Shown here: positions 24,263-31,237 of the stretch, piece by piece
How positions within the stretch are numbered: position 1 is the stretch's first letter
Layout: each line of letters opens with the position of its first letter
Origin: Actinomycetota bacterium
Lineage (GTDB): Bacteria > Actinomycetota > Geothermincolia > Geothermincolales > RBG-13-55-18
Direction: 5' to 3'
Length of the DNA stretch: 33,237 nt
NCBI GenBank assembly: GCA_016931915.1
Contig: JAFGDU010000014.1
Span: 1-33,237, forward strand
Notes under the pieces: generated by a model
What the model was told of the DNA's origin: nothing
Databases searched by the model: none
The model's input: the letters and a program-made list of their open reading frames with translations, nothing else
Program-made: the position numbers and the translations under genes

Positions 24263-25240
24263 ATGCATGAGAATCCAGCACTAGAGGACGATGTACAGGA
24301 GAGAAGGCGCAAGATCGCCCAGTGGTACGACCAGTACGAGACCTTGTCGGAGATAATCCTCGATTCCCAGCTGTCCGGCGTATTGCTGAAGGGCAAGAAC
24401 TGGATGGAAGGCTTCCGGGCCGAGATGGTCTATCAGCTGGCGGGGGACGTCACCGGGAAGAAGGCCCTGGATATCGGCTGCCAATACGGTGTCTTCTCGT
24501 TCTATCTGGCGCAAAGAGGTGCCATGGTAACGGGCATGGATATCTCTAAGAACTGGGTCAACAGATGTGTAAGGGATGCCGCCAGGTTGTATCCTGATAA
24601 GGGGTGCGAGTTTCTGGTGGGAGATGCGCAGGACCTGCCCTTCGAGGACGAATCCTTTGACGTGGTGGTGTGCACGGAGGTCATCGAGCACGTGGACTTC
24701 GCGGGCAACGTCCTCGCGGAGATCTATCGCGTTCTGGTGCCGGGCGGCGTCCTGGTGATCGGAACCCCCAACACCAGGTCCTATTACGTATGGATATGGC
24801 AGGTATTGAAGGGGATCCTTCCCATGAGCCTCATCAAATCCGCCATCAGGAAGGTCGTGAACCTCAGCCAGGAGGACATCATGGAGCGCGTCCGGGCCAA
24901 CCTACCGGAGGAAAGGCGCGAGGAATACGAGAGAGAATACAGGAAGCTGGAAGCCCTGAGCCGTGAATTGGGCATTGAGGAAGAGGGCGAGGAGGAGTTC
25001 CACGAACACATAAGGGAGTTCAGTGGCAAGGAGCTCGAATCATTGCTCGACTTTTCCGGGTTCGAAGTCGAGAAGAGGACGGGATTCCCGGTGTTCCCCA
25101 CCTATTACTTCCTTACCCTGCGCATGCTCTACCGTGAACACTTCGTCAAGGTCAAGGACAACAGCTGGTGGAGATACCGCAGCTCCCCCATGAACTATCT
25201 CCGGGCGGTAAAAGCCGCAAAGCCGGTCTTTCACCTCTGA
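24263..25240 (+). CDS. Class I SAM-dependent methyltransferase (UbiG/Methyltransf_11-like)
   Basis: A 325-residue methyltransferase. Motif I is LDIGCQYGVFSFYLA (69-83), the acidic residue of motif II is D93 in TGMDIS, and GDAQDLPFEDESFDVVVCTE with VIEHV forms motifs III-IV at about 122-146. A charged region rich in Glu and Arg (about 205-255) looks helical and is an insertion before the last strand. The acceptor substrate cannot be told. GAGGTAGGGCA precedes the ATG. It stands alone after a long, structured leader region. Confidence 0.88.
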   Translation: MHENPALEDDVQERRRKIAQWYDQYETLSEIILDSQLSGVLLKGKNWMEGFRAEMVYQLAGDVTGKKALDIGCQYGVFSFYLAQRGAMVTGMDISKNWVNRCVRDAARLYPDKGCEFLVGDAQDLPFEDESFDVVVCTEVIEHVDFAGNVLAEIYRVLVPGGVLVIGTPNTRSYYVWIWQVLKGILPMSLIKSAIRKVVNLSQEDIMERVRANLPEERREEYEREYRKLEALSRELGIEEEGEEEFHEHIREFSGKELESLLDFSGFEVEKRTGFPVFPTYYFLTLRMLYREHFVKVKDNSWWRYRSSPMNYLRAVKAAKPVFHL

Positions 25241-25247
25241 TCCCCGT

Positions 25248-25257
25248 GTGACGTCAC
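25248..25257. other. Perfect 10-bp palindrome upstream of the glycosidase gene
   Basis: GTGACGTCAC is a perfect palindrome just after the methyltransferase stop and 169 bases before the glycosidase start. It has the form of a dimeric regulator site, but one copy is weak evidence. Confidence 0.25.
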
Positions 25258-25425
25258 GTCGCGCCTCTACGCTGAACATCAGGGCAACGGTCAAACCTCG
25301 GCTGTGGGCGGCAGGACTCACATATCATGGATCCTTCCACATCCCATGCCGGCAGCCGTTTCAGGATGCAGAAGGGGAACCGATATAGTAATAAGGACAT
25401 TTTAAGGACGTGATGGGGGCTTTCC

Positions 25426-28116
25426 ATGCGCGCATTTGCTGGTATCGCCTTAGCCCTGCTGCTCGGCGTTTGCGGGATCTCACCGGTTGCGGCACATCCG
25501 GCCAATGCCGCATCGCAGGGAGGGGTCACGTCGAGCGAGGAAGGTGATACCGCGTCGCGCTTCGGCGCCGCCTCCAGCCACCTCAAACTCTTCGATGAAG
25601 CTGCCATGGAGGGAGAACTCGACTCCATGCAGGATGCCGGCATCGGGATGGTACGCTGTGACTTCGCCTGGTCGGACCTGGAGCCCGTCGAGGGATCGTG
25701 GAATCTCGCCGGGGCGGACCTGGTCGTGGAGAAGGCCGGGGAGCACGGCGTGAGTGTCCTGGGTATCCTGGGCACATCGCCCCCCTGGGCCAATGGAGGC
25801 ATGGCGTGGAACTATCCCCCTACGGACATCGACGCCTGGAAGACATACGTGTTCACGGTGGTGTCCCGTTACGCGGGCGAGGTGGAGGCGTGGGAGGTCT
25901 GGAACGAGGAGAACATCCACGCTTTCTGGCAGCCCGAGCCCAATGCTGCGGACTACGTGGCGCTGCTCGCTGCGGCCTCGCCCGAGATCAGGGCGGCCGA
26001 TCCCGAGGCCACCATCGTCATGGGCGGCGTGGCGGGCCTGGATCCCGACTACCTGGACGCCTGCCTTTCCCTGGGGGCGGCGGACTACGTCGATGCCATC
26101 GCCTACCATCCCTACGCGGAGACCATGGGGGTGGAGGGTCAGCCGGAGGAGGACCTGCTCAAGCCCAAGGAGGCTCTCTCCCGCTTCCTGGTGGAGTTCG
26201 TACACTGGCTGGTCTCCCAGTATTCCACCAGGGATCTCGAGGTATGGATAACCGAGGTGGGCTGGACCACGTGCGCCGAGACGCCCCCGGGGGTGGACGA
26301 GGATACCCAGGCCGCTTACATGCTGCGCACCCTCATCAACTACGCCACTACGGATGCAGACCGCGTCATCTGGTTCAACTTGCGCGATACCCTCTTGAAC
26401 GCATGGGATTATTACGGTCTCTTGAGCTACGGCTTTGCGCCCAAGCCATCCTATGGCTGCTTCTCCACTTTTATCGACGTCTTCGGACCCGCCACGGCCG
26501 TGGAAGATGCCACCGTCTCCTTCACCTGTGCGGACCCCTCCACCCTGGAGGCGCACTGCTTCAGCCTCCCCGACGGCAAGCTCGCAATCGCGGCATGGAA
26601 GAGCGACGACGGAGCGGATACCCTCGCGTTCAGCGTGAGCGATCCCGCCTACCAGGTGGTGAATGGCGTGGACCCGGTGAGCGGCGAGCGCAGCGCGATC
26701 ACCGCCATCACGCGCGATGACCAGGACAGGATAACGGTAACGGATCTGGCGGTCGGTAAAACCCCGCTCATCGTCGAGCTGGAGACGGGCTCGCCTCCGC
26801 CGCCTCCGGGACCGGACGCGTCGACCTTCTATTTCGCGGAGGGGTATACGGGAGAGGGGTTCCAGGAGTACCTGTGCCTGGGGAACATGGATGATGTGGA
26901 CGCGGCGGTGAGAGTCGAGTTCCTCTTCCCCGATGGCGGCAGCGACGAGACATGGGTGTCGGTCCCCGCCGGTTTCCGGGCTACGGTTAACGTCAACGCC
27001 GCAGTGGGGGCGGACAGGGAGGTATCCATGGTGGTCGCCTCGGAACAGGACATCGTGGCGGAGCGGCCGATGTATTTCAGCTATGGTGACGGATGGACGG
27101 GCGGCCATGACGTCATGGGCGCACAGGAGCCCGCGACATCGTCCTATTTCGCAGAAGGTTATACCGGAGAGGGCTTCGACGAGTGGCTCTGCATACTCAA
27201 TCCCGGCGATACGGCGGCCGACCTCACCTTCCGCTTCCAGACCCAGGAGGAGGGGGAGAGGGAGATAGGGGGTTTTACCGTAGGCCCTCATTCACGCGCT
27301 TCATTCAAGGTCAACGACATACTGGGCCGGAACCTTCAGGCGTCTTGCGTGGTAGAGGCGAGCCGGGCGGTGGTGGTCGAACGCCCCATGTACTTCGCTT
27401 ACCGGGGAAGGAGCGGTCACGCCTGGCAGGGTGGCCATTGCGTGATGGGCGCCGCCGCCCCATCAACCCGGTTCCTTTTCGCTGAGGGAACGACGCGTAC
27501 GGGTTTCGAACAGTGGCTCACCATCCAGAACCCCCAGGCGTCTGCCATCGACGTCCAGGCCGTGTACCGGTTCGGGCCCGGGCAGGGAGACCAGGTCGCG
27601 AGGAGCTACCGGCTGGAGGGCGAGAGCAGGACCACGCTCTTCGTCCCCGACGAGGTGGGGCGGGAAAAGGACGTCGCGGTGGAACTGACCTCCCAATCGG
27701 CGTTCCTGGCCGAGCGCCCCCTCTACTTCGACTATGCGGGGACTGGCACAGGCCACTGGCAGGGCGGGCACTGCGTTATCGGCTCCGGCGCTGCGGCCTC
27801 CGCGTGGTATTTCGCGGAGGGATACACGGGAGAGGGTTTTCACGAGTGGCTGTGCCTGCAGAACCCCGGCGATGCCGGCGCTACGGTGAGGATCGACTAC
27901 CTCACTCAGGAAGCGGGAGCCCTGCCCGCGAGGTGGGCAGAGGTCCCCGCCGACACCAGGTTGACGGTGTTCGTCAATGACGACGCGGGTCGTGACTATC
28001 AGCTGGCGGTGAGTCTAACGGTAACAAGCGGACCGGACATAGTCGTCGAACGCCCCATGTATTTCGCTTGCAAGGGCGGGGAGGGTGGACACGATGTGGT
28101 CGGTTATGCTCCCTGA
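25426..28116 (+). CDS. Secreted clan GH-A-like glycoside hydrolase with four C-terminal repeats
   Basis: An 896-residue exported protein. Residues 1-29 are a signal peptide (ALALLLGVCGISPVAAH core). The TIM-barrel enzyme at about 45-380 resembles GH5/GH39-type glycosidases: acid/base E161 in EVWNEEN and nucleophile E277 in VWITEVGW. A small beta domain to about 455 and a proline linker (SPPPPPGP) follow. Then come four units of 104-111 residues starting near 466, 572, 681 and 792, each opening with (Y/L)FAEGYTGEGF or a variant and ending GGH-V-G. These resemble surface repeat modules of actinobacteria (DUF5719-like). Substrate is unknown, presumably a polysaccharide or glycan. Confidence 0.85.
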   Translation: MRAFAGIALALLLGVCGISPVAAHPANAASQGGVTSSEEGDTASRFGAASSHLKLFDEAAMEGELDSMQDAGIGMVRCDFAWSDLEPVEGSWNLAGADLVVEKAGEHGVSVLGILGTSPPWANGGMAWNYPPTDIDAWKTYVFTVVSRYAGEVEAWEVWNEENIHAFWQPEPNAADYVALLAAASPEIRAADPEATIVMGGVAGLDPDYLDACLSLGAADYVDAIAYHPYAETMGVEGQPEEDLLKPKEALSRFLVEFVHWLVSQYSTRDLEVWITEVGWTTCAETPPGVDEDTQAAYMLRTLINYATTDADRVIWFNLRDTLLNAWDYYGLLSYGFAPKPSYGCFSTFIDVFGPATAVEDATVSFTCADPSTLEAHCFSLPDGKLAIAAWKSDDGADTLAFSVSDPAYQVVNGVDPVSGERSAITAITRDDQDRITVTDLAVGKTPLIVELETGSPPPPPGPDASTFYFAEGYTGEGFQEYLCLGNMDDVDAAVRVEFLFPDGGSDETWVSVPAGFRATVNVNAAVGADREVSMVVASEQDIVAERPMYFSYGDGWTGGHDVMGAQEPATSSYFAEGYTGEGFDEWLCILNPGDTAADLTFRFQTQEEGEREIGGFTVGPHSRASFKVNDILGRNLQASCVVEASRAVVVERPMYFAYRGRSGHAWQGGHCVMGAAAPSTRFLFAEGTTRTGFEQWLTIQNPQASAIDVQAVYRFGPGQGDQVARSYRLEGESRTTLFVPDEVGREKDVAVELTSQSAFLAERPLYFDYAGTGTGHWQGGHCVIGSGAAASAWYFAEGYTGEGFHEWLCLQNPGDAGATVRIDYLTQEAGALPARWAEVPADTRLTVFVNDDAGRDYQLAVSLTVTSGPDIVVERPMYFACKGGEGGHDVVGYAP
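26821..28109 (+). repeat. Four tandem coding repeats of about 320 bp
   Basis: Units begin near 26821, 27139, 27466 and 27799 and encode the FAEG modules of the glycosidase. The opening bases (TTCGC-GAGG-TATAC-GG type) are close in units 1, 2 and 4, while unit 3 diverges (FAEGTTRTGFEQW). Each unit also contains the motif ERPMYF or ERPLYF about 80 residues in. Confidence 0.85.
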
Positions 28117-28515
28117 TGCCCCGGGCAGGACAGCGTATGCGGCCTGACTGCGCGCGCCTCCCGTTCCCGGATCCGGCATCACCCCGACTTTAATCCGCAC
28201 CGCATCGCGGGAGCCTGCATGCGAATCCGAACTCAGCCATGCACGGCGGTTTGTATTGCGCAAAAACGTGTATAATAGGCCATACAAATATGGCCAATAT
28301 GTCGGTCTTATGGTAGCATTGTTACCAACGGGTAGATGGGGCGTGTATCAGCCTATTGGCAATTTTTGAGAATAATCGATAGAAGCGGTAAGCGGCCGCT
28401 GGGGGATAGCATGTTGGGGGGATCTCGACGGCGTCCTTTACAGACGCCCTTCCAGGTTCGTGACGGGATCTCTTGCAATGCAAAGGTGATTCTACAAGGG
28501 ACGGGAGGTCTGGAC
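28117..28515. other. 399-bp intergenic region and long mRNA leader
   Basis: The first 130 bases show nothing recognised. After the promoter at 28271 a leader of about 230 bases follows, with a perfect 6-bp hairpin GGCGTC/GACGCC (28430-28435, 28443-28448). GGGATCTC occurs on both sides of it as a direct repeat. The downstream frame is open through part of this region (from 28336) but lacks a ribosome site and coding character. No known riboswitch class could be matched with confidence. Confidence 0.45.
28271..28295 (+). promoter_or_regulatory. Perfect TATAAT followed by an inverted repeat
   Basis: TATAAT at 28271-28276 is followed two bases later by the perfect 7-bp repeat GGCCATA (28278-28284) and TATGGCC (28289-28295), loop CAAA. 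The repeat covers the expected start of transcription, a usual place for a repressor site. A -35 match is poor (TTGTAT at 28251 is only 14 bp away). Confidence 0.5.
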
Positions 28516-31137
28516 GTGAAGAACCATTGGAAGCGAGCATTCGGAAGGGTAATCGTTCCCCTGGTCATCCTGGCGATGACCCTTGTGCTGCTGGCAGGCT
28601 GCGACCCGATTCCATACCAGGAGCCCGTAGCCGGCCTGGTGTGCCGGTGGGACTTTCCGTCCTCGGCGGACGGGTTGGGCATCCCCTGCAACGTTTACCT
28701 TCCGAAGGGTTACAACCCCACCGTGGCTTATCCGGTATGGGTCGAACTACACGCCCTTTACGCCTACCCCCTGGTTGATAACGACCCCTACAACCCTTTC
28801 TCCGTAGAGCTCAGGAGGCTTGCCGACGAAAGGGGATGGATACTGATGGCGCCCTGGGGAAGAAACCTCCACAGCCTTTTCGTGGACGGCATGGAAAGAG
28901 ACCAGGCACCATACTACGAGCCGAATATCTTCGACGATTTCTCGGCCGGCGCCGGGGACTGGCAGGCGATCAACGGCACATGGACGGTGACTGAGGGGCG
29001 TTACGTGCAATCGAACAAGGCGCCGGCCTGGAAGGAATCGGTGTGCCTGAGCTCGCAAGGAGAGGATTATGCGGTGCGCGTAAAGGTGCGCGACCTCACT
29101 CCTCTGGGGACGGAGAGCGCCTTCGGGATCAACCTCCACCGGGCGGACAACGGCGATTGTTACCACGTCGACCTCTACAAGGCAGCGAACAACGCGAAGT
29201 ACGTGCGTTTCTTCAAGCTGGAGAACGGGGTGTGGCAGGGCATAGCGATCATGCCTTACGAGTGGCAGCCCCTGACCCCACTGGACAGCTGGATGACCGT
29301 CAAGTTCTCCTGCTACGAGGACTACCTCGAGGTCTACGTGAACGAGAAGCTGGTGAATATGCAGCCCGGCTACGATGCCACCCCCTACGGCTACGGATGG
29401 GACGTGCCGGGAACGACCCTCCCTCCGGGCGAGATAAGCCTGTGCAGCTTCGGGGGCACGCACGAGTTCGACGACGTGCGCATTCAGAACGAGTACGAGT
29501 ACGGCGAGCGCGACGTGCTGGATTGCGTGCTGGGCGCGATGGAGAAATACCGTATCGACCCCTCGCGTATATACTTTGCCGGCCATTCCCAGGGTGGCCT
29601 GGGCGCCTACGTCCTGGGCTTGCATCACCCGGACCTCTGCGCTGCCCTGCGCCCCGCCGACGGTTTCTCCGATATCTATTACGATTACAACTGGCTCAAG
29701 GCGAATTACCCCCCGAACCCCGGGGTCCCCTACGCCGATATCAACGACGGCAGGTTGACGGAATACATGCGGGTCCTCGCCGGCGGGGAGGCCAGCTCGA
29801 GCTACCCCGAGAGGATGAGCGTGCTCAACGGCAGCAGCGCCCGCTACATACTCGAAAACGCGGTCAACAATTACTGGCGCATCGTGCACGGTACCCCGGA
29901 TGCGAACGTGCCCAACTCCAGGAACCCGGTGGCGATCAAATGGTGGGCTCCCTGGTGGTTCACGTGGGGGCAGACGGACGCTCCGGCGGAATACAATCCC
30001 GCGACCGCTACTTATGCCAATGGACAGGACATCGCCGATCTGTTGCAGGCCTGGTCTGCGAGGGGTGGATACTACTGCGAATACCTGACCAATCCCCTTA
30101 TCGGCCACGGCTTCTTGGACCCCTATGCCGACACCGCGAACTTCTTTCAGAGCAAGTCGTTGACCCGGCGTCCTGCCGAGGTCGCTTTCAAGACCTACGA
30201 TGACGTCAACAACGGGGCCTGGTGGCTGCGGCTGGAGATACCCAACCCGGGGAGAAACGAGCCGGGCATGGCCAGGGTGAACGTAGACGCAGCGGCCAAC
30301 TCCGCCGCCGTCCACGCCCGCAACCTCTCCCGCCTGACCCTGGACACGGCATGGATGGGATTGAGCAACGCCGCGGGCCAGACCATGACCTTCACCCTGG
30401 ACGACGATACCTCGCCCAACGTCTTTCCCATTACCGACAACACGGGAGGCGTGACCCTGGAGCTGGCGGGCGCCTGGATCGCCACGTCCGGCTATACGGT
30501 CCGCCTTGACGGAAGCACACTTGCCCCGGGTACAGGATACACCGTAGACGGCACGTCACTGGTACTGCCCGACCTTGCTACCCAGGGCGGACATACCCTG
30601 ACCATCACGTCCCCCTCGTCGCTGCCCTCCAACCTGGCCCCCAATGCGGGCGCCGAGACGGACGGCGGCGGCGGCTACCCCGCAAGCTGGAGCGGGGAAG
30701 TGCAGGGAGGCGGCAACGCCTACATGCTCTGGGATGACCTGGAGGTGCATTGGGGGACCCGCTCTCTGAGGGTAAAGGACGCCTCTTTCTCTACTGCGGG
30801 GGCCAGGGCGGTATGGAAGTCCAGTAATTTCTCGGTGACGGCGGGAAGGCAATACCTGCTCGGCGCCTTCGCCCGCGCCAGGATGCTCAGCGGTGCGAAC
30901 CCCGTGATCGGGATCACCTGGTACGACTACTGGAGTCGGCCCATCTCCACTGCCTGGACGGAGCCGCTCGTAACGGAGGATTTCGCCCTCAACAGCGCGT
31001 GGTCGCCGATGCAGCTGGAGGCCACCGCTCCAGTCGGGAGTCGCTATGCCTCCATACAGTTGGGGATAGAGAGCGAAAGCGCGGGTCAGACCCAGGGTAG
31101 CGCCTGGTTCGACGATATCTCTTTCACCGCCCGGTAG
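28516..31137 (+). CDS. Lipoprotein esterase with inserted beta-sandwich and C-terminal carbohydrate-binding-like domain
   Basis: An 873-residue surface lipoprotein. The signal peptide ends in the lipobox LLAGC, with C29 lipidated. An alpha/beta hydrolase of the feruloyl-esterase/PHB-depolymerase type starts at about 55 (PCNVYLPKGYNP, WVELHA, ILMAPWG). It is interrupted at about 139-328 by a LamG/DUF1080-like beta-sandwich (FDDFSAGAGDW to FDDVRIQNE). It then resumes with nucleophile S358 in AGHSQGG, acid D462 in HGTPDANVP and H531 in GHGF. Beta domains follow, the last (about 706-873, NLAPNAGAET to WFDDISF) like CBM4/9 jelly rolls. The start is GTG with GGGAGG seven bases upstream. It likely deacylates an extracellular polymer. 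Confidence 0.82.
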   Translation: MKNHWKRAFGRVIVPLVILAMTLVLLAGCDPIPYQEPVAGLVCRWDFPSSADGLGIPCNVYLPKGYNPTVAYPVWVELHALYAYPLVDNDPYNPFSVELRRLADERGWILMAPWGRNLHSLFVDGMERDQAPYYEPNIFDDFSAGAGDWQAINGTWTVTEGRYVQSNKAPAWKESVCLSSQGEDYAVRVKVRDLTPLGTESAFGINLHRADNGDCYHVDLYKAANNAKYVRFFKLENGVWQGIAIMPYEWQPLTPLDSWMTVKFSCYEDYLEVYVNEKLVNMQPGYDATPYGYGWDVPGTTLPPGEISLCSFGGTHEFDDVRIQNEYEYGERDVLDCVLGAMEKYRIDPSRIYFAGHSQGGLGAYVLGLHHPDLCAALRPADGFSDIYYDYNWLKANYPPNPGVPYADINDGRLTEYMRVLAGGEASSSYPERMSVLNGSSARYILENAVNNYWRIVHGTPDANVPNSRNPVAIKWWAPWWFTWGQTDAPAEYNPATATYANGQDIADLLQAWSARGGYYCEYLTNPLIGHGFLDPYADTANFFQSKSLTRRPAEVAFKTYDDVNNGAWWLRLEIPNPGRNEPGMARVNVDAAANSAAVHARNLSRLTLDTAWMGLSNAAGQTMTFTLDDDTSPNVFPITDNTGGVTLELAGAWIATSGYTVRLDGSTLAPGTGYTVDGTSLVLPDLATQGGHTLTITSPSSLPSNLAPNAGAETDGGGGYPASWSGEVQGGGNAYMLWDDLEVHWGTRSLRVKDASFSTAGARAVWKSSNFSVTAGRQYLLGAFARARMLSGANPVIGITWYDYWSRPISTAWTEPLVTEDFALNSAWSPMQLEATAPVGSRYASIQLGIESESAGQTQGSAWFDDISFTAR

Positions 31138-31237
31138 AACATCGGGAATGCCTGGCGGTGACGGTACCCGCCTTGGCACGAAGCGGCGATTTGATTTGAG
31201 CGCCGGTTGGGGCTACCCTTGAATCAGGTGTTTGATG

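Noticed and set aside
25480..27291. A 603-residue open frame antisense to the glycosidase, and similar long antisense frames at 28747-30315, 4593-6143 and 6654-8264
   Set aside because: They mirror real genes in GC-rich DNA, where antisense stops are rare. They have no ribosome sites or recognisable domains, and the opposite strand has clear catalytic motifs.
28336..28515. 60-residue extension upstream of the lipoprotein esterase
   Set aside because: It would hide the signal peptide and lipobox. The GTG at 28516 has a well-spaced GGGAGG and places the signal peptide at the N-terminus.
28430..28515. Possible cyclic-di-GMP (GEMM) riboswitch suggested by ATGCAAAGG in the esterase leader
   Set aside because: The conserved neighbouring helices and tetraloop receptor could not be matched. 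A covariance-model search would decide.
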